64,000 bases of DNA from Agaricicola taiwanensis (GTDB lineage: Bacteria; Pseudomonadota; Alphaproteobacteria; Rhizobiales; Methylopilaceae), in NCBI RefSeq assembly GCF_014635245.1, contig NZ_BMCP01000004.1, positions 124,001 through 188,000 of the forward strand, given 5' to 3'. Under the pieces are notes generated by a model that made no database searches, was not told the origin of the DNA, and saw only the letters and a list, made by a program, of their open reading frames with translations. Both the position numbers and the translations under genes were made by a program. This document shows positions 17,597 to 27,170 of the stretch, piece after piece (the first letter of the stretch is position 1; each line of letters opens with the position of its first letter).

Positions 17597-18979
17597 ATGT
17601 CTGTCACAGCCCTTGAGCCGGGCGCGCGGCGTGCTGCCGATCGCGCCTCATCGGACCTTTATCGCGCCGTCTGGCGCTGGCATTTCTATGCCGGGCTTCT
17701 CGTCCTGCCCTTCCTGATCAGTCTCGCCGTCACTGGCGCGCTCTATATCTTCCGTGATGAGATCGACGCCATCGTCCATGCCGATCTGAAGCGCGTCGAA
17801 GTGCCTGATAGCGCCACGCGTGTGGCGCCATCGGCTCTTGTCGATGCCGCGCTCGCGGCGCATCCCGGCACAGCCGTAAAATACACCGACCCTGCCATGC
17901 CGGACGCTTCCGCCGAGATCACGGTCAACAGCGCCGGCGAGGGCCGCCACGCGGTCTATGTGAACCCCTACAATGGCGAGGTGCTCGGCACGCTGCCGGA
18001 TCGCGGCACTGTCATGTGGACCATCCGCTATCTCCACAGCCTGAAATATTTCGGACCGACGGCGCGCATGATCATCGAGATCGCCGGCGGCTGGGCGATC
18101 CTGCTTGTGGGCACCGGCATTTATCTGTGGTGGCCGCGCCGCCAGAACGGCGGGGTCGTGACCGTGCGCGGGCGACCGAGACAGCGGATGTTCTGGCGGG
18201 ATCTCCACGCCGTCACGGGCCTCTTCGTCGGGGGCGTCATTCTCTTCCTCGCCATTACGGGCATGCCCTGGTCCGGCGTCTGGGGCGCGCAGGTCAACCA
18301 GTGGGCCAACGGCAACAACTTCGGCTATCCCACCGGCGTGCGCGTGGCCGTTCCCATGTCGGACGAACATGTGGGGCACATCGCGCCCACATCATGGTCG
18401 CTGGAACAGGCGAGGGTGCCGCAATCACCCACGGCCGGGCATGGTGCACGAGCGATCACGCTCGACGAGGCGGTGGCGATGTTCGACAGGCTGGGTCTTC
18501 ATCGAGGCTATGCCGTCAGCCTGCCGACGTCGGCGGAGGGCGTTTATTCCGGCTCAGTCTATCCCGATGACCTCACGCAGCAGCGGGTGGTGCACCTCGA
18601 CCAATACACCGGCAAGCCGCTGATCGACATGAGCTATGCCGACTACGGCCCGCTCGGCCGCTGGCTGGAATGGGGCATCAATGTCCACATGGGGCAGGAG
18701 TTCGGGCGCATCGGCCAGATCGTGCTGGCGGGGTTCTGCCTTGGCGTCGTGGTGCTGGCGGTCTCGGCCGGCGTGATGTGGTGGAAGCGGCGGCCGAGCG
18801 GTTCCCTGGGTGTGCCGCCGCTGCCAACGGACCGCCGGGTGTTTCGCGGGCTCTTGGCGATCCTCGCCGTCGGCGGGATCGTCTTCCCCCTGGTCGGGGC
18901 ATCTCTGGTGGTGATGCTGGCGCTGGACTGGGTTTACGTGCGCGTGGTCCAGCGCCGCGCGTCCGTGGTCTCCGCCTGA
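17597..18979 (+). CDS. PepSY-domain membrane protein (siderophore/iron reductase-like)
   Basis: About 460 residues from the ATG of MSVTALEPGARRAADRASSD. An N-terminal helix (YAGLLVLPFLISLAVTGALY) with WRWHFYAG is the family signature. A periplasmic PepSY domain follows, then RYLHSLKYFG and a second helix, then FWRDLHAVTGLFVGGVILFL, a second periplasmic region, and terminal helices. Conserved histidines in or beside the helices (WHFYAG, LHSL, DLHAVTG, INVHMG) could bind haem. Such proteins are thought to reduce ferric siderophores at the inner membrane. No TonB receptor gene is adjacent. Confidence 0.88.
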   Translation: MSVTALEPGARRAADRASSDLYRAVWRWHFYAGLLVLPFLISLAVTGALYIFRDEIDAIVHADLKRVEVPDSATRVAPSALVDAALAAHPGTAVKYTDPAMPDASAEITVNSAGEGRHAVYVNPYNGEVLGTLPDRGTVMWTIRYLHSLKYFGPTARMIIEIAGGWAILLVGTGIYLWWPRRQNGGVVTVRGRPRQRMFWRDLHAVTGLFVGGVILFLAITGMPWSGVWGAQVNQWANGNNFGYPTGVRVAVPMSDEHVGHIAPTSWSLEQARVPQSPTAGHGARAITLDEAVAMFDRLGLHRGYAVSLPTSAEGVYSGSVYPDDLTQQRVVHLDQYTGKPLIDMSYADYGPLGRWLEWGINVHMGQEFGRIGQIVLAGFCLGVVVLAVSAGVMWWKRRPSGSLGVPPLPTDRRVFRGLLAILAVGGIVFPLVGASLVVMLALDWVYVRVVQRRASVVSA

Positions 18980-18988
18980 TCACATGCA

Positions 18989-19025
18989 CCCGCCGTCATG
19001 CTCGCCCTTGTGGCGAGCATCCACG
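18989..19025. repeat. Short palindromic repeat, copy 2 (family A)
   Basis: The core ATGCTCGCC-cttgt-GGCGAGCAT (18998-19006 and 19012-19020) is flanked by CGCCGTC and CCACG. It is the inverted-orientation counterpart of the copy at 14454 and begins 10 bp after the PepSY gene stop. Confidence 0.7.
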
Positions 19026-19058
19026 CCTTTTGAAGCGTTGATGGTGTGAAAGGAATTC

Positions 19059-19087
19059 GTCATCCTAGGCACAAGGCCTAGGATGAC
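19059..19087. repeat. Perfect palindrome GTCATCCTAGG/CCTAGGATGAC
   Basis: Two 11-base arms are exact complements across a 7-base loop. The element lies between copy 2 of family A and the orphan gene at 19124. It looks like a REP-type palindrome of a second family (a CTAG-containing stem, rare in many genomes). It could also terminate transcription from both sides. Confidence 0.65.
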
Positions 19088-19123
19088 GGGTTCCGGGCTG
19101 CAGTCATGGAACCTGTCTGAGGC

Positions 19124-19447
19124 TCAGAATCGGGTCAGATTGATCTCAGCGGTGATCGCGACCAGCTGCTCCTCGATATAAGCGAGGTCTTCCTCGGTCA
19201 GGGGCCTAGGCTCATCGTTTTGTCTGGAGATGGCGTTCACAATTTCCAGATTGATGATCGCCTGCTCGGTCTTCTCAAGAAAGGTGTCGTCCTCAATCGC
19301 GCGGACGAGCGATTCCAGATCATTAACGAGCGTATGCAGGCAGAGGTTGCCGGCTCGGTAGCTTTCGATTGTCCGGCGCATGGCAGCCACTTCCCGCAGC
19401 CGCTTGCGGCGCAGTTCCAGGCCTCGCAACCCGCCGTAACTTTCCAT
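19124..19447 (-). CDS. Hypothetical acidic helical protein
   Basis: A 107-residue soluble protein with no signal or membrane segment. It is helical and charged throughout: ELRRKRLREVAAMRRTIESY, then VNDLESLVRAIEDDTFLEK and EQAIINLEIVNAI, then an acidic loop (PRPLTEEDLAYIEEQL). The size and acidic helical character resemble small immunity or antitoxin proteins, but no family is recognised and no toxin gene lies beside it. The base composition is visibly less GC-rich than metW next to it. It follows the metW stop by nine bases on the same strand and is followed by the repeats at 18989-19087. Confidence 0.6.
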   Translation of the reverse strand: MESYGGLRGLELRRKRLREVAAMRRTIESYRAGNLCLHTLVNDLESLVRAIEDDTFLEKTEQAIINLEIVNAISRQNDEPRPLTEEDLAYIEEQLVAITAEINLTRF

Positions 19448-19456
19448 GATGGCCGC

Positions 19457-20071
19457 TCAATCCGGTCGCGACAGCAGGAACACGGCCTGCTGGCCGAAGA
19501 GATTCCAGAACCACCAGGGCGCGTTGACGCGCACCGGCTCTCCGGCGGCGTCCAGCGCCACGGCGCGTTCGATGCGGGTGCCCATGTCGTGGCAGAGGTC
19601 GACGAAGTCGCGGATGGTGCAGAAGTGGATGTTGGGCGTGTCGTACCAGCTCACCGGCAGCGTTTCGGTGACCGGCATGCGGCCCTTGAAGAAAAGCTGC
19701 CGCCGTACCGACCAATGGCCGAAGTTGGGGAAGGAGACGATGGCGCGCCGGCCGATGCGCAGGAGATGCTCCATCACCTCGCGCGGGCGGCGGGTCGCCT
19801 GCAGCGTCTGCGACAGGATCACATAGTCGAAAGCGTCATCGGGATAGTCGATGAGGTCGGCGTCGGCATCGCCCTGCACCACGGCAAGGCCCTGCGCCAC
19901 GCTGGCGTTGACGCCGCTCTGGCTGATCTCGATGCCGCGGCCGTCCACCTGCCGCGTGGCGGTGAGGAGGTGCAGCAGGGAGCCGTCGCCGCAGCCGACG
20001 TCGAGCACCCGGCTGCCCGGCTCGACCATATCGGCCACGAGCTTATGGTCGGCGCGGATAAGGTCGGTCAT
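19457..20071 (-). CDS. metW: Methionine biosynthesis protein MetW
   Basis: A 204-residue class I methyltransferase-like protein. It has motif [16 protein letters not shown], the [20 protein letters not shown] segment and the MetW-specific [20 protein letters not shown]. MetW partners with MetX in proteobacterial homoserine O-acyltransferase function and is needed for methionine synthesis. Its start overlaps the metX stop by four bases (ATGA), a classic coupled metXW operon. Confidence 0.95.
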   Translation of the reverse strand: MTDLIRADHKLVADMVEPGSRVLDVGCGDGSLLHLLTATRQVDGRGIEISQSGVNASVAQGLAVVQGDADADLIDYPDDAFDYVILSQTLQATRRPREVMEHLLRIGRRAIVSFPNFGHWSVRRQLFFKGRMPVTETLPVSWYDTPNIHFCTIRDFVDLCHDMGTRIERAVALDAAGEPVRVNAPWWFWNLFGQQAVFLLSRPD

Positions 20072-21258
20072 GTGTCCTTCTCCGGCAGGCCATGGGCGCG
20101 GGCGGCAGCGGAGAGGAAGCCGCCGGTGGTGGCGATGAGCTCCGGCTCGTTGAGCAGGAAGGCGTCATGTCCCTTGTCGGTGGCGATCTCGACGAAGGAG
20201 ACGCGCGCGCCGGAGGCGTTGAGGGCATGGACGATGGCGCGGCTGTCGGCGGTGGGAAAGAGCCAGTCGGAGGTGAAGGAGACCACGCAGAAATGGGTCT
20301 TGGCGTCGCGGAATGCCTCGCCGAGCACGCCGCCGAAATCGTCGCCGAGGTCAAAATAATCCATGGCGCGGGTGACGTAGAGATAACTGTTGGCGTCGAA
20401 CCGCTCAACGAAACTGGAGCCCTGGTGCCGCAGATAGCTCTCGACCTGGAAATCGGCATCGAAGGTGAAGGTCGGCCGGTCGCGGTCCTGGTAGTTGCGG
20501 CCGAACTTGCGCTGCAGGGCGGGCTCCGACAGATAGGTGATGTGGGCGGCCATGCGCGCGACCGCGAGACCCTTCCTGGGAATGGTGTCCTGATCGAGAT
20601 AGCGGCCGTGGTGCCAGTCGGGATCAGCCATGATCGCCTGACGGCCGACCTCATGGAAGGCGATGTTCTGCGCCGAGTGCTTCGCGCCCGTCGCGATGGG
20701 CAGCGCCGAGAAGACCCGCTCCGGATAGGACGCCACCCATTGCAGCACCTGCATGCCGCCCATGGAGCCGCCGGCCACGCAGAACAGCTTTTCGATGCCG
20801 AGATGGTCCACCAGCATGGCCTGCGCCCGCACCATGTCGCGGATGGTGACCACGGGAAAATCGAGACCATAGGGCCTGCCCGTCGCCGGGTTGGTGGAGG
20901 CGGGGCCGGTGGAGCCCATGCAGCCGCCGATGACGTTGGAGCAAATGACGAAGAAACGGTCGGTGTCGATGGGCTTGCCCGGGCCCACCATGGTGGTCCA
21001 CCAGCCGGGCTTTCCCGTCACCGGGTGGGTGTTGAAGACATGCTGGTCGCCGGTGAGCGCATGGCAGAGGAGGATGGCGTTCGAGCGCTCCTCGTTCAGG
21101 GTGCCGTAGGTCTGATAGGCAATCTGGAAAGGCGAGAGATCGACGCCGCAGTCGAGCGACAGCGGCCGGTCGGCATCGAAGCGCGCCACCAGGCTGTGCG
21201 GCTCCTCGGCCTCGCGCCGCGCGGCCCGGCTGATCGTTCCCGCGACTTCCGCCGCCAT
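20068..21258 (-). CDS. metX: Homoserine O-acyltransferase
   Basis: A 396-residue alpha/beta hydrolase-fold enzyme. The nucleophile is in [17 protein letters not shown], the catalytic Asp/His region is in [17 protein letters not shown], and the N-terminal signature [20 protein letters not shown] is typical of MetX. It acylates homoserine as the first committed step of methionine synthesis; the acyl donor (acetyl- or succinyl-CoA) cannot be decided by eye. AAGGAG precedes the ATG. It is divergent from the chorismate mutase gene. I looked for a SAM riboswitch in the 117-bp gap and do not see one. Confidence 0.95.
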   Translation of the reverse strand: MAAEVAGTISRAARREAEEPHSLVARFDADRPLSLDCGVDLSPFQIAYQTYGTLNEERSNAILLCHALTGDQHVFNTHPVTGKPGWWTTMVGPGKPIDTDRFFVICSNVIGGCMGSTGPASTNPATGRPYGLDFPVVTIRDMVRAQAMLVDHLGIEKLFCVAGGSMGGMQVLQWVASYPERVFSALPIATGAKHSAQNIAFHEVGRQAIMADPDWHHGRYLDQDTIPRKGLAVARMAAHITYLSEPALQRKFGRNYQDRDRPTFTFDADFQVESYLRHQGSSFVERFDANSYLYVTRAMDYFDLGDDFGGVLGEAFRDAKTHFCVVSFTSDWLFPTADSRAIVHALNASGARVSFVEIATDKGHDAFLLNEPELIATTGGFLSAAARAHGLPEKDT

Positions 21259-21375
21259 GACGCAGTACTCCTTGGCGCTCGTTCGGTATAAAGGACGGAG
21301 TTAGCTATGGACCGTGATGCCCTCCTGTCAACGTGTTCTTTGACTTCGCCGCTCACGCGAGTATGAAAGCTGCCC

Positions 21376-22203
21376 ATGAACCGCCCGATGGAAACTCTTG
21401 ATGACCTGCGCCGCGACATCGACCGTATCGATGCGGAGATGCATGCACTCCTGATCGAACGGGGCTCCATCATCGACCGCCTTATCGCGGTCAAGCAGGG
21501 CTCGACGGAATCAGGCTCGGCCTTCCGCCCCAAGCGCGAGGCGGACATGATGCGCGCGCTGCTGGCGCGGCACACCGGCCATCTGCCGCTCGACACGGTG
21601 GAGAGCATCTGGCGGGTGATCATCTCCACCTTCACCTATGTGCAGGCGCCTTACCGGGTGCACGGCGCGGCCTCGGGCGGGGCGGCTGCCGAGCGTGATG
21701 TCGCCCGTTTCCACTTCGGCTTCACGGTGCCCTACATCGAGCACAGCGACGCGGAGGCGGTGATCGCCGCGGTGGCCGAGGACCCACGCGATCTCGGGCT
21801 CATCCCGGTGGCCGCTGATGGCGGCTGGTGGCGCATGCTCGCGCGCAACAGCGCGCTTCAGGTGATCGCGCGACTTCCCTTCGTCGAGCGCCCCGGACAC
21901 CCGGCGGCGCTCGCAACTTTCGTGGTGGGCGGAACGCCCGCGCCGGGCGCCACCGCCGATGATGTGCGCCTGCTGGTGGCCGAGACCTCCGGCTGGTCGG
22001 CGGCCGCCAACAGCATGGTGGCCGTGGTGGGCGCCGAGGTCCTGGCGCGGCATGACACGGCCGTGCTGATCGCGCTGCCGCGCGAGATCGAATTGAAGCG
22101 GCTTGAAGACGGCCTTGCGGCTAGCGGTGCCCAGCTTGAAGATACGGCTTGGATCGGCAGCCATGCCGCCCGGCACTCTGTCGACACGGCAGGCGCCTCC
22201 TGA
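21376..22203 (+). CDS. Chorismate mutase with C-terminal prephenate-dehydratase-like domain
   Basis: A 275-residue protein. Residues 1-95 are an AroQ-type chorismate mutase: [33 protein letters not shown] and [17 protein letters not shown] supply the active-site Arg, Lys, Asp and Glu pattern. The remaining 180 residues contain [20 protein letters not shown] and [10 protein letters not shown]. These recall the 'GVVPIENS' and 'TRFLV' parts of prephenate dehydratase but without the TRF motif, so the domain looks regulatory or degenerate. It heads an operon with hisC and tyrC. The conserved trio makes tyrosine and phenylalanine from chorismate. Confidence 0.88.
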   Translation: MNRPMETLDDLRRDIDRIDAEMHALLIERGSIIDRLIAVKQGSTESGSAFRPKREADMMRALLARHTGHLPLDTVESIWRVIISTFTYVQAPYRVHGAASGGAAAERDVARFHFGFTVPYIEHSDAEAVIAAVAEDPRDLGLIPVAADGGWWRMLARNSALQVIARLPFVERPGHPAALATFVVGGTPAPGATADDVRLLVAETSGWSAAANSMVAVVGAEVLARHDTAVLIALPREIELKRLEDGLAASGAQLEDTAWIGSHAARHSVDTAGAS

Positions 22204-22217
22204 ACGGACCCACTCCA

Positions 22218-23333
22218 ATGACAGATACCCTTCTTCGCCCGACGCCCCGTCCCGGCGTGCTCGATATCGAGGCCTATGTGCCCGGCAAGAGCGGCGCCCC
22301 CGGCGTCGCCAAGGTGCACAAGCTCTCCTCCAACGAGACGCCGCTCGGCCCCTCGCCAAAGGCCGTGGAGGCCTATCTCAAGGGCGCGGAAAAGCTTTCA
22401 TCCTATCCGGAAGGCACCTCGCGCGTGCTGCGCGAGGCAGTGGCGCGGGTCTATGGGCTCGATGCCGACCGCATCGTCTGTGGGGCCGGATCGGACGAAC
22501 TCCTCAACCTTCTCGCCCATGCCTATGTGGGGCCGGGGGACGAGGGCATTTTCACCGAGCATGGCTTCCTGGTCTACAAGATCACCATTCTCGGATCGGG
22601 CGGAACGCCCGTGGTGGTGCCGGAGAAGAACCTGACGGCGGATGTGGATGCTATCCTTGCCGCCGTCACCGAGCGGACCCGGATCGTCTTCATCGCCAAT
22701 CCGAACAATCCGACGGGCACCTATCTTCCCTTCGAGGAGGTGAAGCGGCTGCATGAGGGCCTTCCCCCGCATGTGCTGCTGGTGCTTGACGCCGCCTATG
22801 CGGAATATGTCCGCCGCAACGATTATGCCGCCGGCATCGAGCTCGTCTCCACCAGCGACAATGTGGTGATGACGCGCACCTTCTCGAAGATCCACGGGCT
22901 CGCAAGCCTCAGGATCGGCTGGCTCTATGCGCCTGCCCATGTGGTGGATGCGCTCAACCGCATCCGCGGGCCATTCAATCTGACAGGCTCGGCCAGCGCT
23001 GCGGGCGCCGCCTCCATCAAGGACCACGCCTTCCTGGAGAACGCGGCAAGCTTCAACCATCAGTGGCTGACCTGGCTGACGCAGGAGATCGAAAAGCTCG
23101 GTCTCAAGGTCACCCCAAGCGTTGCTAATTTCATCCTGATCCATTTTCCGGATCAACCAGGACGCACGGCCAAAGATGCGGACGAGTTCCTGACGGGGCG
23201 CGGGCTGATCCTGCGGCGGCTGGAGAACTACGGCCTGCCCAACGGGCTGCGCCTCTCGGTCGGCACCGAGGAGGCCAACCGTGCCGTGGTTGCGGCGCTG
23301 GCGGACTTCACGAAAGGCTGGGACCATGGCTGA
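22218..23333 (+). CDS. hisC: Histidinol-phosphate aminotransferase
   Basis: About 371 residues from the ATG of [20 protein letters not shown], with a class I/II PLP aminotransferase fold. Landmarks are [64 protein letters not shown] and the PLP lysine in [14 protein letters not shown]. It makes histidinol phosphate. In alphaproteobacteria the copy beside tyrC is often broad-specificity and can also transaminate prephenate or phenylpyruvate, which fits this operon. It overlaps the tyrC start by eight bases. Confidence 0.93.
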   Translation: MTDTLLRPTPRPGVLDIEAYVPGKSGAPGVAKVHKLSSNETPLGPSPKAVEAYLKGAEKLSSYPEGTSRVLREAVARVYGLDADRIVCGAGSDELLNLLAHAYVGPGDEGIFTEHGFLVYKITILGSGGTPVVVPEKNLTADVDAILAAVTERTRIVFIANPNNPTGTYLPFEEVKRLHEGLPPHVLLVLDAAYAEYVRRNDYAAGIELVSTSDNVVMTRTFSKIHGLASLRIGWLYAPAHVVDALNRIRGPFNLTGSASAAGAASIKDHAFLENAASFNHQWLTWLTQEIEKLGLKVTPSVANFILIHFPDQPGRTAKDADEFLTGRGLILRRLENYGLPNGLRLSVGTEEANRAVVAALADFTKGWDHG

Positions 23334-24264
23334 GGGCCTTATCGCCAACCGCCTTGCCCTGATCGGTATCGGCCTCATCGGCTCGTCCATCGCCCGTGCC
23401 GCCCGCGAGCGGGGGCTGGTGCGCGAGATCGTGGTGCAGACGCGCTCGCCTGCCACGCTCGAACGCGCGAAGGAACTTGGTCTCGGTGATCATTATACGC
23501 TCGACATGGCTGAGGCGGCGAAGGATGCCGATGTGGTGATCGCCTCGGTTCCGGTCGGCGCGTCGGAGGAGGTGGCCAAGGCCATCGCACCGGCGCTGAA
23601 GGCAGGCGCGATCGTCTCCGATGTCGGATCGGTGAAAATGTCGGTGGTGCGGCAGATGGCGCCGCATCTGCCATCGTCGGTGCATTTCGTGCCGGCCCAC
23701 CCCATCGCCGGCACCGAACATTCGGGCCCCGACGCCGGCCTCGCCGATCTCTACGTCAACCGCTGGTGCATCCTGACACCGCTGCCGGACACCGATCCGG
23801 CCGCGGTGGAAAAGCTCTCGGCCCTGTGGCGGGGCATGGGGGCCAATGTGGAGACCATGACGCCGGAGCATCACGATCTGGTGCTTGCCATCACCAGTCA
23901 TGTGCCGCATCTGATCGCCTACAACATCGTGGGCACCGCGCAGCATCTGGGCGAGGTCACCAAGTCGGAGGTTATCCAATATTCCGCCGGCGGTTTCCGT
24001 GACTTCACCCGCATCGCCGCGTCGGATCCGACCATGTGGCGCGACATCTTCCTGCACAACAAGGACGCGGTGCTGGAGATGCTGGGGCGCTTCAGCGAGG
24101 ATCTGACGGCGCTGCAGCGGATGATCCGCTATGGCGACGGCAACGGGTTGTTCGATCTCTTCACCCGCACGCGGGCGATCCGCCGCAGCATCATCGACAA
24201 GGGTCAGGACGCGCCCGAGGCCGACTTCGGCCGGCACAAGATCGCGGCGAAGGCCGAGACCTGA
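23326..24264 (+). CDS. tyrC: Prephenate/arogenate dehydrogenase
   Basis: About 312 residues from the ATG of [20 protein letters not shown]. The Rossmann glycine motif [18 protein letters not shown] is at the N-terminus. Family motifs follow: [35 protein letters not shown] (substrate binding) and [18 protein letters not shown] (catalytic His). It oxidatively decarboxylates prephenate or arogenate on the way to tyrosine. It is the last gene of the chorismate mutase-hisC-tyrC operon and overlaps hisC. A short 32-bp gap separates it from the GNAT gene. Confidence 0.94.
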   Translation: MAEGLIANRLALIGIGLIGSSIARAARERGLVREIVVQTRSPATLERAKELGLGDHYTLDMAEAAKDADVVIASVPVGASEEVAKAIAPALKAGAIVSDVGSVKMSVVRQMAPHLPSSVHFVPAHPIAGTEHSGPDAGLADLYVNRWCILTPLPDTDPAAVEKLSALWRGMGANVETMTPEHHDLVLAITSHVPHLIAYNIVGTAQHLGEVTKSEVIQYSAGGFRDFTRIAASDPTMWRDIFLHNKDAVLEMLGRFSEDLTALQRMIRYGDGNGLFDLFTRTRAIRRSIIDKGQDAPEADFGRHKIAAKAET

Positions 24265-24296
24265 AGGCCGCTGCGGCCGCTTTCGTGGTTGCGGAC

Positions 24297-24761
24297 ATGA
24301 CGCCCATCATCCGCCTGTACCGGCCGGACGACCTGGATGGCCTGATCGCGGTGTTTTTGGCGGCTATCCGCCAAACGGCGTCAAAGGACTACATGCCTGC
24401 GCAGATCGACGCCTGGGCACGGCCGGACAGGGCAATATGGGCGGAGCGGCGTGCCAGCCGCCCGACCTGGGTCGCCGAGATCGGCGGGCGTCCGGCCGGA
24501 TTCACCGATCTGGAGCCCGACGGTCACATCGACATGCTGTATGTCCACCCGGAATTTCAGCGCCAGGGCGTTGCGGCACATTTGCTGGATCGGGTGGAGA
24601 GTTCCGCCCGATTGCAGGGCCTGCAGAGCATTTACTCGGAGGTCAGCCTGACGGCGAGGCCGGCCTTCGAGAAGGCAGGATTTGCTGTGGTCGCGCCTGA
24701 ACGGGTGCTGCGGAACGGGCAGTGGTTCGACCGCTTCCGCGTGGAAAAACGCCTTGGTTGA
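24297..24761 (+). CDS. GNAT-family N-acetyltransferase
   Basis: A 154-residue protein with the acetyl-CoA-binding motif A clearly visible: IDMLYVHPEFQRQGVAAHLL followed by DRVESSARLQGLQ. The C-terminal strand-helix ending EVSLTARPAFEKAGF is typical of YafP/PhnO-like single-domain GNATs. The acceptor is unknown; the family includes amino acid, peptide and antibiotic acetyltransferases. It lies 32 bp after tyrC on the same strand and may be read through from that operon. The start is the only ATG that gives the normal N-terminal IIRLYRPDDLDGL. Confidence 0.85.
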   Translation: MTPIIRLYRPDDLDGLIAVFLAAIRQTASKDYMPAQIDAWARPDRAIWAERRASRPTWVAEIGGRPAGFTDLEPDGHIDMLYVHPEFQRQGVAAHLLDRVESSARLQGLQSIYSEVSLTARPAFEKAGFAVVAPERVLRNGQWFDRFRVEKRLG

Positions 24762-24782
24762 GCCCGATCACCCGCAGAGCGG

Positions 24783-25796
24783 CTAGTAAAGCGATGGCAC
24801 CGGCCCCACGGGCAGGCCGCCGAGGCGGATGACGCCGTCCTCCAGGCGGACGTCGAAGCGCCGGGCGCTTTCGCCGTCCAGCGTCGTCTTCTGCCCGAGG
24901 AGCTTGATGCCGGCGCCCGCGAGCGGGCCGAGATCGCCCAGGGAGGGGGCGAAGCTCGCCAGTTTCTCCGCGCCGCGAACCGTCACATCCAACTCGCCGG
25001 TGGGGCGCCCGCTGTCGTCAAGCATCAGCTGGCCGACCGATTGCAGGGCGACATCGCCACGAGCGAGACGGGCCAGCGCGATGCGCAGGTTGCCGCCGGA
25101 CGCGGCAAAGGCCTGAAGGCGTTCGGCCGTGGTGGCGCCTGCGATGCTGTCGAGGCCGCGAATGCTGGCCTGGAGCTCAAGATCGGTGGGGGCGGCGGAG
25201 CCGAGAAGGTCGTTCACGAAGGGGATCGCCGCTTCGTCCATGCGTGCGATGAGATCATAGGCGCCGGCGCCGGCTTCCGGCGTCGGACGGGCATGGGCCT
25301 CCAGCTTGGTGGTTGTGACGATGGGTTCCTGTGTCTGGGCCGTCTTGAGGCTGAGGCCATCCACCACGAGCGAGACGTTCTCGAGCCGCTCGCTGTTGCC
25401 GGAGAAGCTGGCGCCGGCAAAGCTCCATTCCGCCGTCGCCTGGGGAAGATCGGGATAGCTCGCCGTGAGGGGGCCTTCGAATTGCCCGATCACATGGGTG
25501 GGGCGATAGATCTGCGCCACCGCGACCAGCCGTTCGGCGGAAAGATTGATGCTGCCGCCATCGGCGGGCAGGGTGGCGACGGGCTTCAGGCAATCGATCT
25601 CAAGCCGGAAGGGAAAGCCGCCGACATCACGCGATCCGCAGTCATAAATGCGGCCTGCCGCCGCTTCCCGTTGAAGCCAGTGATCGACGCTCGCCTCAAG
25701 CCGGCTGGAGGCCACCCACCAGAAGATGCACCAGCCGACCGCGACGATGAGGAGAAGCAGAGCAGGAAGATAGATCGGCAGGCGGCGTCGTGGCAT
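24783..25796 (-). CDS. DUF2125 domain protein, membrane-anchored
   Basis: A 337-residue protein with one N-terminal membrane helix (LPALLLLIVAVGWCIFWWVA). A long periplasmic strand-rich region begins with the signature DVGGFPFRLEIDCLKP, which is characteristic of the alphaproteobacterial DUF2125 family. The middle region has repeated amphipathic strands resembling AsmA/TamB-like lipid-binding proteins, but that likeness is weak. Function unknown. It is divergent from the ChaC gene and convergent with the GNAT gene. Confidence 0.88.
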   Translation of the reverse strand: MPRRRLPIYLPALLLLIVAVGWCIFWWVASSRLEASVDHWLQREAAAGRIYDCGSRDVGGFPFRLEIDCLKPVATLPADGGSINLSAERLVAVAQIYRPTHVIGQFEGPLTASYPDLPQATAEWSFAGASFSGNSERLENVSLVVDGLSLKTAQTQEPIVTTTKLEAHARPTPEAGAGAYDLIARMDEAAIPFVNDLLGSAAPTDLELQASIRGLDSIAGATTAERLQAFAASGGNLRIALARLARGDVALQSVGQLMLDDSGRPTGELDVTVRGAEKLASFAPSLGDLGPLAGAGIKLLGQKTTLDGESARRFDVRLEDGVIRLGGLPVGPVPSLY

Positions 25797-25862
25797 TGAG
25801 GAGTCTCGTGCGTTACAGTCTCAAGACAATTGACGCGCCGTTAGGTCACGCCACGCTCCAGT

Positions 25863-26420
25863 ATGTCAATCACATCGGATTATGACCCCATCGCGACCGG
25901 CGAAGATCTGTGGGTTTTCGGCTATGGGTCGCTTCTCTGGAATCCCGGATTTTCGTTTCAGGAAGCGCATGGTGCCCGTCTCACGGGCTATCATCGGGCG
26001 CTCTGCATCTACTCTCATCGTTATCGTGGCACGCCGGACAAGCCGGGCCTGGTGCTCGGCCTTGATCGTGGCGGCAGTTGCCATGGCCTTGCCTTTCGCG
26101 TGGCGCATGCCGATGCGCCCGTGGTGCGCAACTACCTGCGCGACCGCGAGATGCTGAACGGCGTTTATCTGGAGGGCTTCCGCCGGGTGCGGCTGACGGA
26201 TGGCACGGCTGTGAGGGCGCTGTGCTATGTCGCCGACCGGAGCCATCGGCAATATGCGGGGCATCTCGACCGCGAGCAGCGCCTGGCCATCGCGCGGACG
26301 GGCGCCGGCAGCGCCGGCCTCAACATCGACTACGTCATCAAAACGGCGCAGAAGCTGCGCGATCTTGGCGTGCGGGACGCTGAACTCGACTGGTTCGCGG
26401 AGCAGCTGAAGGCGAGTTGA
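25863..26420 (+). CDS. Glutathione-specific gamma-glutamylcyclotransferase, ChaC family
   Basis: A 185-residue protein of the usual ChaC length. The substrate-binding loop VFGYGSLLWNPGF is at residues 18-30, followed by RALCIYSHRYRGTPDKPGLV and the segment NYLRDREMLNGVYLEGF, which holds the expected catalytic glutamate. ChaC enzymes open glutathione to 5-oxoproline and Cys-Gly in the cytoplasm. It is convergent with plsC with only 12 bp between stops, so shared termination or antisense overlap is likely. Confidence 0.92.
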   Translation: MSITSDYDPIATGEDLWVFGYGSLLWNPGFSFQEAHGARLTGYHRALCIYSHRYRGTPDKPGLVLGLDRGGSCHGLAFRVAHADAPVVRNYLRDREMLNGVYLEGFRRVRLTDGTAVRALCYVADRSHRQYAGHLDREQRLAIARTGAGSAGLNIDYVIKTAQKLRDLGVRDAELDWFAEQLKAS

Positions 26421-26432
26421 TCACCTGCCGCT

Positions 26433-27158
26433 TCAACTGGGCTGTGTTTCGGCCACCAAAGCGTTCGATGCCGTCTCGATGCGGGCGCTGATCTCGGCGA
26501 GGAAGGCCTCCTTCGGCAGGCCTGGCGCGACCGGCGGCAGGATCTCGATCACCGCCGTGCCGGGATGCCGCAGGAAGGTGCGGCGTGGCCAGAACAGCCC
26601 GGTGTTGAGGGCGATCGGGACACAGGGCACCTGTAGCGCGTCATAGAGATGAGCGACGCCCCATTTGTAGGCCGGTTCCGCTCCCACGGGGCGGCGGGTG
26701 CCCTCTGGGAAGATGATGATCTGGCGGTCGAGGGCGATGGCCCTCCTGGCATATTTCGTCATGGACTTGAGGGCCGCGGCGCGGGCGCCGCGATCGACGG
26801 AGATCATGCCGGTCCGGTTGAGGTACCAGCCGAAAATCGGCAGCCACATCAACTCACGCTTGAGGATGAAGGTGGGGATCGGCACCAGGGTGACCAGCGC
26901 AATCGTTTCCAGTGCGGACTGATGCTTGGAGGCGACGAGGAAAGGGCCTTGCGGAAGATGCTCGCGGCCGCGCACCTCGATATCGACGCCGGCGACCACT
27001 TTCAGCAGCCAGAGACTGGAGCTCGCCCAGATCTTGGCCACCCGCAGGACGGTCCTCTGCGGCAGCAGGAGAACCGGAGACAGGAGGAGGCTGATGACCA
27101 GGAAGGCCACATAGAGCGCTATGTTGAAGGCCAGGGAGCGCAGGACTGTGATGAACAA
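26433..27158 (-). CDS. plsC: 1-Acylglycerol-3-phosphate O-acyltransferase
   Basis: A 241-residue membrane-associated enzyme. An N-terminal helix pair precedes the acyltransferase motifs: block I ASKHQSALETIAL (His-X4-Glu instead of the common His-X4-Asp), block II around NRTGMISVDRGAR, block III IIIFPEGTRRPVG and block IV VPIALNTGLFWPRR. It makes phosphatidic acid from lysophosphatidic acid at the inner membrane. It is the last gene of the minus-strand group ftsE-ftsX-ydcF-plsC, 12 bp after the YdcF gene stop. The order suggests coordinated envelope growth. Confidence 0.93.
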   Translation of the reverse strand: MFITVLRSLAFNIALYVAFLVISLLLSPVLLLPQRTVLRVAKIWASSSLWLLKVVAGVDIEVRGREHLPQGPFLVASKHQSALETIALVTLVPIPTFILKRELMWLPIFGWYLNRTGMISVDRGARAAALKSMTKYARRAIALDRQIIIFPEGTRRPVGAEPAYKWGVAHLYDALQVPCVPIALNTGLFWPRRTFLRHPGTAVIEILPPVAPGLPKEAFLAEISARIETASNALVAETQPS

Positions 27159-27170
27159 GTTCGGTGAGCC

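Noticed and set aside
21259-21375. Possible SAM-II riboswitch before metX
   Set aside because: The expected conserved core could not be found; only a ribosome-binding site is visible.
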